This document shows positions 38,611 through 50,033 of a DNA stretch of 64,000 nt, in pieces (the stretch's first letter is position 1; every line of letters starts with the position of its first letter). The notes beneath the pieces were generated by a model. The model was not told where the DNA came from. It worked only from the letters and a program-made list of their open reading frames with translations, and searched no databases. Made by a program: the position numbers and the translations under genes. The stretch comes from Penium margaritaceum (lineage: Eukaryota > Streptophyta > Zygnematophyceae > Desmidiales > Peniaceae), in assembly GCA_023375785.1 (NCBI GenBank), contig SZWC01001202.1, forward strand, positions 208,820 through 272,819, given 5' to 3'.

Positions 38611-38730
38611 TGAGGAGTTTGAGGTGGAGAAGATTTTGGCGGACCGACAAAGGGGACGACGGCCTGAGTTCCTGGTACAGTGGAAGGGGTACCCGGCTGA
38701 GCATAACTCTTTGGAGCCAGAATCAACTTC
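38611..38730 (+). pseudogene. Chromovirus copy 1, chromodomain
   Basis: EFEVEKILADRQRG followed by EFLVQWKGYPAEHNSLEPE is the standard chromodomain pattern: VEKIL strand, LVxWKGY core, and the NSxEPE end. It defines the element as a chromovirus. In plants such domains bind methylated histone H3 or direct elements to centromeric chromatin; here the target is unknown, but the element sits in satellite. Confidence 0.9.
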
Positions 38731-38797
38731 CATGTTGGGGGTACCAACACTGTTCTCCACGAGTACCTCACGCGCACCGGGATGTCGCGCCTCCGAC

Positions 38798-38815
38798 GGG
38801 TGGGAGGGGCGGGTG
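38798..38815 (+). other. Chromovirus copy 1, polypurine tract
   Basis: A G-rich purine run (GGGTGGGAGGGGCGGG) ends three bases before the TGTAATGAG of the 3' LTR. It would prime plus-strand cDNA. The minus-strand copies have matching tracts at 41789-41803 and 59105-59126. Confidence 0.8.
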
Positions 38816-38817
38816 AA

Positions 38818-39612
38818 TGTAATGAGGTGCCCCTATTTTTCTGGCATACTTGGTGCCTCGACCGAGTTTCTGGGGGCATCTGGGCCATTTTCTGTTTTTC
38901 GTAAATGTGGCTTGCGGTTGAGCTCACCTCCGCTTGACCGCAAATGCGCAGATGCGGGGATGCACGGACGCGAGGAGGAGCAGCGAGCAAGCAAGCGCCG
39001 ACGTGAGGGTCACGTTGGTGCTAGGCGGCTGTTTCGCACGCAACCCCCACGCGGCGTTCCGTAACCGCCACGCGAGGGTGGTTTTCGCAACCTCGGCGAA
39101 TAGCGTAACGGATACGCTATCCGCCAAGGGAAGTGCACCGCCGAGAGCTCTCGGCAACAGCCGCGGTCAACGGCGACAACAAAACTATGGCTGCGATCGT
39201 GCGACGGTTGTAGCACTCCCGGTTGCGTGCGCAACACGGTGACAATACCCACCGCCGAGAGGCATACCGGAGCAACGAGGCGGCTTGCCAAAAGACAAGA
39301 TCAACCGTCGATGTCGACAATCAACGGCCGGGGAGTTCTCGCACTAGGAATTAGGTGCAAGTAGAGCACCAGGTTCAGATGCAAGCAGAGCACTGAGTTC
39401 AGTTGCAAGTAGCTTGTCATAGCAAGCTAGGAAAGTAGTAGGCTGAGGCCTGGGCTAGCCAGCCAGACAGTATAAATACCCTGTACATTGTTCATTGTAA
39501 TTAACCTGTATTTTCCAGCTCTGGCTTCCTAAAATATCCAAGTCTATCTTTCCGTTGCGAGCGTGCTCTCCACACACCAATGCTAAATCCCTGGAGAGCA
39601 CTGACTCTCACA
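38818..39612 (+). repeat. Chromovirus copy 1, 3' LTR
   Basis: 795 bp matching 33167-33960. TATA box TATAAATA at 39471-39478. Ends CTCTCACA at 39612, followed by ACGTA (39613-39617), the right target duplication, and then satellite. Confidence 0.93.
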
Positions 39613-40994
39613 ACGTATTGAAGTTCTTTGTCCTTTCTAGTTGATACATAGGGTTCCCAAACCATTGTCTCTCCCTCTGACCATTTGTGACTCGTGTTTT
39701 GAGTTGTCAATGTTGACCACACATAGTGAACTTCTTCGGTCATAGTCAGTGACATATGCATCTTTTGGTTGGTAACTGTTCACGCTAGCCACACCGTGCC
39801 CCTACTTGTTGAAAGTGTTTCTACTTGCTAGTTGATAACTACTGTTCCCAACCCATGGTCTCCCCCACTGACCATTTGTGACTCGTGTTATGAGTTTTCA
39901 ACGTTGACCACACACTGTGAAATCCGTTTCGTCATGGTTTGTGACACATGCCTACTTTGGTTTGTCACTATACATGGTTACCACGCCGTGTCATTACCTA
40001 TCGAAGGTCTTTGTGCTTTCTTGTTGACAGCTAGTGTTCCCAAACCATTGTTAGCCCCTCTGACTATGAGTGACTCGTGTTGTGAGTTGTAAATGTCGAC
40101 CACATGAAGTGAAATCATTTGTTCATGGTCAGTGACACATGCATGCTTTGGTTGGTCACTGTGCATTGTAGCCACACTGTGCCACTACATATTGAAGGTA
40201 TTTGTACTTGCTAGTCTATAACTAGCATTCACAAACCATTACATTCCACCCTGACCATTTGTGACTGGTGTTATGAGTTCTCAAGGTTTACCACACTTAG
40301 TGCCATTATTTGGTCATGGTTAGTGACATATGCTTACTTTGGTTGGTCATCGTGCATGGTATCCACACCGTGCCACAACGTATTGAAGCTCCTTGTGCTT
40401 TTTGTTTGATACTTGGTGTTCCCAAACCATTGTTTTCCCCTCTGACCATTTGTGACTCGTATTATGAGTTGTCAATGTCGACCACACATAGCGGGTTTCT
40501 TTGCCGAAAGGCAGTACATATGTCTACTTTGGTCGGTCATTGTGCATGGTTGCCACGCCGAGCTACTAGTGATTGAAGGTCGTTGTACTTTCTCGTTGAG
40601 AACTGATATTCCCATAGCATTGTTTCCTCCCCTGACCCTTTTTGTATCGTATTATAGTTGGCCAACGTTGACCACCCATATTGAGATTCCCTGGTCATGG
40701 TCTGTGACATATGCCTAGTTTGGTTGATTGGTGTGCACATTAGCCACACCGTGCCACTACGTGTTGAAGTTCTTTGTCCTTTCTAGTCGATACATAGGAT
40801 TCCCAAACCATTGTCTCTCCCTCTGCCCAATTGTGACTCGTGTTATGAGTTTTCAATGTTGACCACACATAGTGGACTTCTTTGTTCATAGTCAGTGACA
40901 TATGCATCCTTTGGTTGGTCACTGTGCACGCTAGCCACACCATGCCACTACTTCTTGAAAATATTTCAACTTACCAGTTGATAGCTAGTGTTCC
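39613..40994 (-). repeat. Satellite array, inverted, last stretch
   Basis: Resumes in the class-B monomer interrupted by chromovirus copy 1 and continues in reverse class order for about seven monomers. It ends abruptly at about 40994, where an LTR of the chromovirus family begins. Satellite does not reappear in the window. No gene is seen. Confidence 0.93.
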
Positions 40995-42199
40995 TCTGAA
41001 GTGGGTGCTCTCTTGAGATTTAGCCTTGGTGTGTGGAGAGCACAGTCGCAGCGGAAAGATAGACTTGGAGATGTCTAGAAGCCAGAGCTGGAAAATACAG
41101 GTTAACTATAATGAAGAATGTACAGCGTATTAATATTGTCCGGCTGGCTAGCCCAGGCCTCAGCCTACTGCTATCCTAGCTTGCTATGACAAGCCACTTT
41201 CACCTGAACTCGGTGCTCTGCTAGCATCTGAACCTGGTGCTCTACTTGCACCTAATGTGTATTACAAGTAGTCCCCGGCCGTCGATCGTCAAGATCGACG
41301 GTTGATCTTGTCTTTCGGCGAGCCGCCTCGTTGCTCGCGTATGCATCTCGACGGTGGGTGTGGTCACCGTGTTGCGCACGCCACCGGAAGTGCTGCGACC
41401 GTCGCACGGTTGCAGCCACCGTTTTAGTGTCGCCGTTGACCGCGGCTGTTGCTGGTAGCTCCCGGTGGCGCACTCCCCTTGGCGGATAGCGTATCCGTTA
41501 TGGTATTTGCCGAGGGGGCAGAAGCCACCCTCGCGTGGTGGTTACGGAAGGCCGCGTGGAGGTTGCGTGCGAAACAGCCCCCTAGCGCCGACGTGACCCT
41601 CACGTCGGCGCTTGCTTGCTCGCTGCTCCTCCTTGCGTCCGTGCATCCCCGCATCCGCGCAGTCGCGGTCGAGCTGAGGTGAGCTGGACCGCGAGCCACA
41701 TTTCTGAAAAATGGAAAATTGCCTAGATGCCCCCAGAAACTTGGTCGAGGCCCCAAGAATGCCAGAAAAACAGGGGCACCTCATTACATTCACCCCCCCC
41801 CCGTCAGAGGTACGACGTCCCGGCGCGCCTGAGGTACTCCTGGAGAACAATGTTGGTACCACCAACATGGAAGTTGATATCTGGCTCCCAAGAGTTGTGC
41901 TCAGCCGGGTACCCCTTCCAGTACACCAAGAACTCACGCAGTCGTCCCCTTTGCCGGTCCGCCAAAATCTTCTCCACCTCAAACTCCTCACTTTCTTTGA
42001 CCCGGACAGTAGGAGGTGGAGCTGTCCCGCGACCCTGGAAGAAGGTGTTGGGGTCGCGATAGGCACAAAGCAGGGAGATGTGGAACACCGGATGAATGGT
42101 GTAGTGAGCTGGGAGCTCCAGCTTGTATGAAACGGCCGACCGCTTCTCCAGAATATGGAACGGACCCACCCATTGCGGTTTGAGTTTGGGACTCCCAAC
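40995..42199 (-). mobile_element. Ty3/Gypsy chromovirus, copy 2 (3' fragment)
   Basis: Minus-strand fragment of the same family: 3' LTR at 40995-41788 (TGTAATGAGG start at 41788), polypurine tract at 41789-41803, and the 3' end of pol to 42199. The left LTR edge abuts satellite without a recognisable target duplication. The pol end is cut by the LTR start of the giant element at 42200, within the sequence encoding SPKLKP. It is a partial fossil. Confidence 0.9.
41804..42199 (-). pseudogene. Chromovirus copy 2, integrase C-terminus and chromodomain
   Basis: Minus strand: KLKPQWVGPFHILEKRSAVS near 42120-42180, then HPVFHISLLCAYRDPNTFFQ, and a chromodomain at about 41878-41995 (FEVEKILADRQRG, then EFLVYWKGYPAEHNSWEPD). 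This is the same C-terminal module as in copies 1 and 4. The rest of the element's coding region is absent from this side. Confidence 0.85.
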
Positions 42200-43795
42200 T
42201 GTCAGGCAGGGATCCACCACATCTCCGCTGAGGAGAAGATGGATCCGCGGAGGGAAAATCGTTCCAACCCACAAATCCGCGGAACCTGGCGTCCGCGACG
42301 AAAGAGCCGCGGAGGAGGATTAAGGAGCGAGCCGCGGAGTAGTGAAGAACGCGCAAGATACGCTGGCTCCCGCAACAAGATTGCAGTGGAGCGTGGGGTG
42401 GCGCGGAATCGAGCAACGGTGAAGGATACAGGCGGGAAACGTTGTCGCCAGGAAGCAAGAATTGACAACGATCTTCCTTCGGCTGTTGGAAGCAATGGCC
42501 GCGGAGAAGCCAAGAAGGGGGCGGGATAGTAGGGTGAGAATCCGCGGTAGAAAGAGAACGTGTGGCGAGCCGCAGAGAAGTGGGAATGAAGAAGGAATGT
42601 CGGACGTGCAGGGGCACACATTTTAAAAACTAGACGTCAGGAAGAGGGCGGCAGGAGCTCGGCCAATGAGAGACCAGGGTCTGTGGCGGTGATCAAGGAA
42701 GAGGAAAACCGGGAGGATGCACCACGCGAAGACGAAGTTTCAAGGAAGAACACAAGACCGCGCTCACCCAAGCCGCGGAGAAGAGAAAGAAGCAAGTAGT
42801 AGAGTAGGGAAGTGTGGAAGTGGTCTAGTGTGTTTGTGAAAGGACGAGACCCGTGGTGCGCGTAGCGCACCGCATGGAGTCCACAGTAAAGGAAAGAGTG
42901 TGGTAGGAGAAGACTTGGGGAGCTAGGCATGGTGAATATAAAGTAGGAATGTAGCAGAGGAACGATTGTCCAAGGAACCAAAGATGCTTACCCTTTATCT
43001 GATCTTGTGCAATTTGAGTTAATGCAAGCCTGCTTCCCACGTATGTGCCCAAAGTCCTGACTTGTTGAGAACCAGATTGCCTCCTTTTGTCTCATTAACC
43101 CGCACAAGTGTCAGTTTGGTTCACACTCGCGCTTCCCCTTCTGAGATCCGCAGCTGTTCAAGGAGCCCTTAGGTTGCTCTCCGCGGAAGCATTCCACGGA
43201 GGACGAATACTTCTCCTCTGAGTGTGTGTGGAGCATACTGCTCGATCTGCTCCCAATCCTGGGTCCAACAAGGACTCTGCTGAGATCTGTCATCACCAGG
43301 GAACGCAAGTTGGGTGAAGGGTACTGCCGGCGACTCCGCGGCCTTGCGCACGACCACAGAACGGGGTTCCGCGGGCGTAGCAGTCAGAGGCCACGAGGTG
43401 GCAGACTCGCGTGTTGGCAAGGAGCAAGCCGCGGAGCACTACCCGTGAGCGGGACCCTGAGAGTGTGAAGCATCCGCGGAAGACCAGGAGAGGTAGCGGA
43501 GGAGCGGCAAGCGGGTGCTGCCCGGAACCGCGGAATGGCGGAGTCGCGGAGCAGACCAGACGCGGAATGAGAGAGCGCGGAAGGAACATCATGCGCGGCA
43601 AAATTGGGGGTATCAGTGTCATGGTGCGGTGAGCGTGGACAGTTCTTTGCTCTTTGCTAACAGAACTACACGAGCCTTAAGATTAAGTCATACATGTTGG
43701 CAGCCAGCTTTGTGCTCGAGGATACGCGGAGGCGGCACTAGCAGCATTCACAACAAGCTTCTGTACGCCACTTCTTGCCGCAGCGTGCAGCCACA
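42200..43795 (+). repeat. Giant element, 5' LTR
   Basis: Begins TGTCAGGC and matches 56134-57727 throughout. A TATA-like TATAAAG lies at 42937-42943. The true 3' edge is uncertain: the match to the other LTR ends at GTGCAGCCAC (43795), but the LTR might reach GTTACA near 43914, since a TGGCAACAT that could serve as a primer site follows there. No standard initiator-Met primer site was seen. Confidence 0.85.
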
Positions 43796-43926
43796 CAGGC
43801 GGGCAGCAGAGACATCTTGCCCACACCCTCTCGCACGCCTGTTAGCTCATCGCCGGGCGCGCATCCACTGGGACAGCACCAAAGAGGTACCGAGTGGCAG
43901 GAATAGTTACACTGGCAACATATCAT

Positions 43927-45790
43927 GAACGCGCTGCAGGACCACATGGAGGTGGAAAGCGTACACACCCAAGATGTGCGCGGAACCCACCAGCCCCCGG
44001 CTAACGACTCTATGGAGTACAGGTGGTTTTCCAATGTGCCACCGCCAGCACACGGACTCTTCGAGACCGGTTGATCACTGGCATATCAAGAGCCAGTTTA
44101 CCAGCGGCACTACGGAATGCAGCCGTCATGGGCAGCAGAGGGGGATCACCTGCCATCCGCACCCCTAGCAGGGATGGAAACCTCCCCGCCTCCACTTGTC
44201 TCCCGGAGGCCAACCTTCGGGGCTGCCCACCGCTACCAAGCGCAGCTGGGACACATGTCCGAGGAACGCTCACCTTCAGTAAAGGGAGAAAGGGGGGTGA
44301 GGCAGCCCCTGCAGGAAGTATCCTTCGAACAGTTGGGCAGGTCACATGTGATGCCAGAGACGAGGCAATAGCCCGACCCACCAACAGCAGAACAGGCGGC
44401 GGGAGCTCAGGCAGCCGGGGCTGGACTATCCAGCGCGATGGAAGGAGTATCCTTCCAGGTGAATCCGCGGATGACTGCCGTGGACAACCCAGTAACACCA
44501 AGTGTGAGGGCAACGGCGAGCCACAACCCACAATTCACTGGATGGCAAGGAACATCGCAGGGGGAACAGAGGGGGGGCATGGTGCACCAACCCCTCCTGG
44601 CTCCGGAGCCATCTCACACAACCCAGCAGCCACTCACAGGGCCCCAGCCACAACCCAACCCAGCATTGCATGGGACTCTGCCATACGCGAGGCCCGCAAC
44701 AATCTCTTCTACCACAGCCCCACCAGGTTGGATGATGATGGGCACCTGGGCCACGCCCTCCGCGGCGGGAGTGCCGCCGCAGGCCCCCATGCAGCAGACA
44801 CCGTCACAGCAACCGCCGGCCCCTATGACGGCGCAATTAATTCCCGTGACGGTTGGACACCCAGTCTATCACCAGCTGCCGATGGGTATCGCGCCAGCTA
44901 GAATAGCGGTCCATCCAGCACCACCTACCAGCCAGGCGCACACGACTTCGCCCCACTCCGCCTATCCCGCACTCCCGCCGAATCCAGGGACCACTGCAAC
45001 CCCTGCAGTATCTACTACCACCCTGCTCTACCACTCTGCAGTGTAACACCCTCTACCACAGGGCTATTGGCTGCCAGGACCAACGGCCCCTACCGCACCG
45101 AGCACACAAACTGTGCCCCTTGGGACTACCTTCTACTTCGTACCCTACGCAACGCCAGCGATCCCTGCGACTCACTATTATACCCTCCAGGCGGCAGCTC
45201 CAAGGAGTGGCTCCACACCAGCACCCCAGGTGCAGCCACAAACTAGCCACGTGGGTGATTTGGCGGCCAGAGCCTCTTACCCGTTTCCAGCAGTGACATC
45301 CATGGCTAACCAGAACACCGTGCCCCAACTGCAGTATGTACGCGCGCCACCAGCTAACATTCCGCGGTAGGATATCTTCAAGGGGACCCCTGAAGAAGAC
45401 CCGTGGACATGGTTGAAGCAGATCACTATACATGCAAGCATAGGGCAGATCCCACCAGATCTTTGTCTGGCAACCGCGAAGCTCCATCTGCAGGGCGCCG
45501 CGGAGGACTGGTACAATGCACGAGCGCCGTACAACTCCTTTGAGGATTTTGGCAACGTGCTGATTGAGCGCTTCAAGTGGCTGACCAAGGAAGAAGCACT
45601 CCGCAAGATTGAAAAAGAAGTCATGCGGAAGGACACCGACATCTGCAGGTTTTTGGATCAGTTCCTCACTTGGGCATCAATCGCAAAGAACCCCCAAGGG
45701 GAACGACTGCCGCTGTGGGTACTCCTACAGAATCTCATCCGCGCCCTCCCTGATGAGATCAGCAGTCTGATGATCCTTGAGCGCTACTAG
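43927..45790 (+). pseudogene. Giant element, gag (Pro/Gln-rich front and gag core)
   Basis: The first ATG after the leader is at 43927 (MNALQDHMEVESV). A long low-complexity front, about 44000-45360, is rich in Pro, Gln and Thr. The gag core lies at 45370-45790: GTPEEDPWTWLKQI, LHLQGAAEDWYNA, NVLIERFKWLTKEEALRKIE and RALPDEI follow the order of the retrotransposon gag domain. It would form the particle. The front is much longer than in the chromoviruses here. Part of a broken copy. Confidence 0.75.
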
Positions 45791-46617
45791 TCACTGCAGG
45801 ATGCGGTGCAGGACACCATGGCCATTTCCACACGGCAGCGGTCTACGCGACAGCATCAGGGTGGAGATTCTCATGCTCTAGCACCAGCAGCACAGGCATC
45901 TCAGCCCGAGCCGAAGGCGTGTTACACTGTCAGAGCCTGGAGCACATCGCTCGAGACTGCCTGTGCAACAGACAGGGTGTTCCGCGAACCGATTCCATAC
46001 AGCAGGACCCTATGGTACAACAGTGGCAGCGGTATTGTAATCAACCATGGCAGGACCAGTAACATCAGCAGCAGACGCAAGCTGGGCGGCAGGCACCGGA
46101 CCATCAAACCCAGACTGCCCCAGGAGGGCAGAGTATCTTGCCCAACCCACAGGCATCCGCAAACTCTATGAGCAGAGCCCGCAACGTCAAGCTTGGGCTG
46201 CCGATGGTGCAGGACGAGACCATAGAGTTGCCTCCCACCGCAGCGGAGACCGCCCTCATTGCACGAGCCCAAGAATTAGGCTTGCGCGGATGGGATTTAC
46301 AGATGGCAGCCAGAGTACAGGAAGATCTGCGGTGCAAGGCAGAGGCCGCGGAGGAACGCTTCCAAGAGGTAGTTGCTAATCGTACCATTGTGCCGGAGAA
46401 ACGACGACAGACAAAACCACCACTCGTAGTGGAAAAGCAACCTGCCCCATCTTCGCAGGCACCAACAACAGCTCCACCAGCCGCGGATGGAAGCTCTGAC
46501 CCCGTCCAACGTTTATTTACCACTTCCATTGTGGAAGTCAACTTCTTTGAGTTCCTCCGCATTCACCGAGAGATCGCACCGCGACTGAAGGAGGAGTTCT
46601 CCAGAGCCAATCAATGA
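45791..46617 (+). pseudogene. Giant element, gag tail and gag-protease linker
   Basis: A Cys/His-rich trace near 45920-45960 suggests a former nucleic-acid-binding knuckle. A charged, helix-prone stretch at 46138-46617 follows (TALIARAQELGLRGWDLQMA, AAEERFQEVVANRTIV), then a Pro/Ala-rich hinge. It ends FLRIHREIAPRLKEEF. No known catalytic motif is present. Confidence 0.5.
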
Positions 46618-46749
46618 CTCCAAGCTGTGGGCATCTCTCTCAACGGTAGTATGCCTACCCCCGGTACACAGAACACTCGCCGTGCGATGTCCGACACTTC
46701 CCTAGCATTAAGCCTCACGGAAGAAGAGTGGGGATGGGCACCGTAGCCC

Positions 46750-47376
46750 TTGGAACCACCACGACGGGATGATAACCACTACGGGGTTGCCTGTTGCATG
46801 GTTTGGATATGTAGAAGGAAGTTCCTGGCCATCATCGACACAGGGGCCACTCACAACACCGTGGCGATCCGCGTCCTTCTGGTGGTAGGATGGGCAGATC
46901 GCATCCTCCCCACGGGCCACCTCTTCACCAACTCAGCGGGCCGAATGGACTATGGAGATGGGGAAATTCACGGCCTACCCATGCACGTGGGGTCCCTCCA
47001 TGAGTCATTGAACGTCCAAGTCACGCAAGCCAGAACGTATGACGTGCTCCAAGGTATGGATTACTTGATACCGCGACGGGCCAACCTTCTCTTCTCCCTT
47101 GGAATCATGCACCTCCGCTCTGCGTCCGGGGAAGAAGCCTTTTGCTCCATCACCATTGGCGAGAGGATAGCGGTAACTGTAACCGGCGGTGAATCCTTCT
47201 CCCTCCTGGATGCTGCGGCAGAGGACTCTCAAGCACGTGAAAGCACATTGACATCTATCCTAGCCAATTTGCTCAACGTGGAACAGGTGACAGCAGGTGA
47301 ATGGCAAGAACTCGCGAAGGAGTCAACTGAGCCCGGAGTACAGACCAACCTCCTGAGGCTGTGGCATAGAGGATAA
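46750..47376 (+). pseudogene. Giant element, first aspartic protease
   Basis: WICRRKFLAIIDTGATHNTV carries the retropepsin active-site triad D-T-G at 46837-46845. Downstream come HGLPMHVGSLHESLNVQV and a hydrophobic stretch with the GMDYL that fits the second hydrophobic motif. It sits directly upstream of reverse transcriptase, the usual Gypsy position. It would mature the polyproteins. Confidence 0.8.
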
Positions 47377-47469
47377 CGCGTCCTAGGCAAAGGACATCGA
47401 CTCGACGAGGAGGAGGAATTCTACCCACTCTGCAAAACCGCAACATCACTACCACCACAATGGGATCAC

Positions 47470-49028
47470 ATGCTCCACTCACGACTTTCCCCCGCACAAA
47501 GGCAGGATTTCTGCGACCTGTTGGATGCATTTGCGGACATCTTTGCTGGATCCACAATTGATCTGGGGGCCGTGGAGGCCTTCCATGTTATCTCCACAAG
47601 GGAATCCGCGCCCACAAAACAGAAGGTGCGGCGCATCCTTCCGGAACAGGAGAAGATTTTCACAGAGGGGCTCGCGGAGCTCAAGGCACAAGGGGTGATT
47701 GTCCCAATCGTCAGCCCCTAGCGTGCCAATTTGGTCATCGTGGGGAAACCGGACGGATCCAAGTACTTTTGCGTTGACTTTCGTGACCTCAATCGGGTTA
47801 CTGAGGAGGATGCGTACCCCATGCCGCTAATCGTCGACATATAGGAGCGACAGCAAGGTCGCTGATGGTTCGCAAAACTCGACGTAAAGGCTGCCTTCCT
47901 TGCTGTCCCCATGCACCCGGACTCCATCGCCAAGACTGCGTTTGTGATACCAGAAGGCCTATACGCGTTTACATGCATGCCCTTTGGACTCTGCAATGCC
48001 AGCGCGACATTTCAGCGGGTCATGGACTCCACCCTCCGCGGAATCCCCAATGTCAGCTGTTACATTGACGACATTATGGTCGCGGCCCACACCTTTGAGG
48101 AGCTGTTCTCTTCCTTGGTTGCTGTCCTTGCTGCCCTCTGCAGGGCTAACCTCAAACTCAAGGCAGCCAAGTACTCTATCGGAGCCGCGAAAATGGAGTT
48201 CCCCGGTTTTGTGATGAGCGCGGATGGCATCAAGACTGATCCAGAGAAGATCGCGGCATAACAAGAATGGCGTCAGCCCACTTCCGCGGGGCAAGTCAAG
48301 ATCTTCTTGGGCTTTGTCTCCTTCTACCGAAAGTTTGTGCGTGACCACGCGGGCATCATCAAGCCGCTCTAGGAGTTGACGCACCAGGATGTGCCGTTTG
48401 AATGGACATCAGAATGCGCGGATGCCTAGAAGGAAATCAAGCACCGCCTAGTTACCGCGCCCATGCTCGAGTTCCCCGACTTCAGCCTCCCATTCTCCAT
48501 CACCACTGATTGGTCGCGGGACAGGCTTGGCGCTATTCTATCCCAGACAGTGCAGGAACCACACAGAAGGTGATTGCTTACGCCAGTCCTGCCCTCACTG
48601 AAGGGGAGCGGAAGTACCCAACGGTGAAGGACGAATGCCTGGCTGTTCTTTGGGCACTCCAACACTTGCGCGACTATATAAAGAACGGCAAACCCTTCAC
48701 AGTTTTCACGGACCATCAGGCCCTCCAATGGCTTCTCAGTACTGAGAACCATGAGGGCATCCTGGCCAAGTGGGCCCTCCTTCTCCAGGGCTACAACATG
48801 AAGATCAAGTACCAACCTGCGGTTGCAAACCGTAACGCGGATGCCCTGAGCCGACTTCCGTGCACTGGCTGGCCAGACCATGACAAGGCACCGCTGAATG
48901 CCGCGGAGGCACCTCCGAATGATGCGGAGCCTATCACGGATGTTGGGACACCACCTCCACCCACTGAAGCAGAATGGGAGGGAGTGGCAAGGGAATTTGA
49001 TGAGGAGGAACAGGAGGTTGCCTTGCAA
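47470..49028 (+). pseudogene. Giant element, reverse transcriptase and RNase H
   Basis: Reverse transcriptase: a VRRILPEQEKIFTEGLAELK front near 47628, VKAAFLAVPMHPDSI near 47884, YAFTCMPFGLCNASATFQ near 47959 and the catalytic CYIDDIMVA near 48058, followed by the connection motif FLGFVSFYRKFV near 48304. RNase H at about 48480-48860 has VIAYASPALTEGERKYPTV, DECLAVLWALQHLRDYI, FTDHQALQWLLS and NADALSRLP. The order PR-RT-RH is normal; what follows is not. Confidence 0.85.
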
Positions 49029-49499
49029 CTACTGAATGAACTTGACCCCGCCGCGGAGTTGGCTGTTGCGGAGACCTTACCAGCCCTCTGCATGTCTGGC
49101 CTACAGCTTGCTTGCAGGTACAACCCAACTATCCGCGGTTGGACGTTGGAGGACATCGCACCCCATCTTCCACCAAGACATGCACCCTCGAGAACCTTAC
49201 GACCGTCCGCTGCTCCACCACCGACCTGTTCGTCAAGAAACCCGTACTCTCATGCTCCCGCCACACCACTCCTTGACAAACGCCATCCCCTTACTCTGGT
49301 GGACTTCCTCCTTCACTCCCCTGTGTCTGCAAACAGTCTCCGCGCCCTCTTCACCACTCACAATATCTCCTTTTCTCCTCTTGGCGTACGCCTCTCATGC
49401 ACGCGAGACAACATGACCGGCATCCGCCTGTTATCCCGGAGCATCCTCCTCCCTCACGCTAGTGTGCGCGGTGCCGCCGCACGTGCCTCACGCACCTGG

Positions 49500-49925
49500 G
49501 CAACCGCGGCACTCACCCCCGGACCGCCCGCACCTTCCAAAGTCCACGTGGCTTGGTCTTACGTGTGGATATGTGGCCGCAAGTTTGTGGCCATCGTGGA
49601 CACCGGTGCCACCCATACCACGATTGCGCTCCGGATGGTCCGCTCACTCCACATGCAACACCTCATCCAGCCCACTCCACTCCGCTTCTCCATATCCATC
49701 AGGGACATCGACGTGCCGCTTGGACAGATCGCGGGCCTCCCCATGCAGGTGGCAAATGTACATGCGGCACAAACCGTACAGGTTTGCGATGTCCGCAGGT
49801 ACGCCATCCTGCTCGCGGCGGACTGGCTCGCGCCGCGTCAAGCAGATATATTGATCGGCGCAGGTATTCTTTGTCTCATTTGGAGTTCCGGCATTCGATC
49901 GTTCACCCCGCTCTTTACCTCGCAT
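49500..49925 (+). CDS. Giant element, second aspartic-protease-like domain after RNase H
   Basis: SYVWICGRKFVAIVDTGATH (triad D-T-G at 49599-49607) closely parallels the first protease (MVWICRRKFLAIIDTGATHN). The similarity continues: IAGLPMQVANVHAAQTVQV against IHGLPMHVGSLHESLNVQV, then LLAADWLAPRQADIL against LQGMDYLIPRRANLL. It is in frame with the RNase H block upstream through a Pro-rich linker. A duplicated retropepsin module is the simplest reading. Retropepsins act as dimers, so the pair might form a heterodimer; that is speculation. Confidence 0.75.
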
Positions 49926-50033
49926 TGACCATCTCCCCGCACGGCTCTTCCCACTCTTGACTCAGCTCTCACTGGCACTTGACACACTCGACGGATAACG
50001 CGCAGCTAGGCTCTCGCCCGCGGAACATCCGAC

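Larger units (their letters stand above)
33167..39612 (+). mobile_element. Ty3/Gypsy chromovirus, copy 1
   Basis: A 6.4-kb element with LTRs of 794 and 795 bp, TGTAATGAG at the start and CTCTCACA at the end. Flanks ACATA and ACGTA form a 5-bp target duplication with one difference in a satellite CpG. Order of parts: LTR, initiator-Met-type primer site, gag with CCHC knuckle, protease, reverse transcriptase, RNase H, integrase, chromodomain, polypurine tract, LTR. The LTRs differ at very roughly one base in ten to twelve by eye, so it is older than the Copia copy. It is broken, with many breaks (of the order of ten). Confidence 0.95.
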
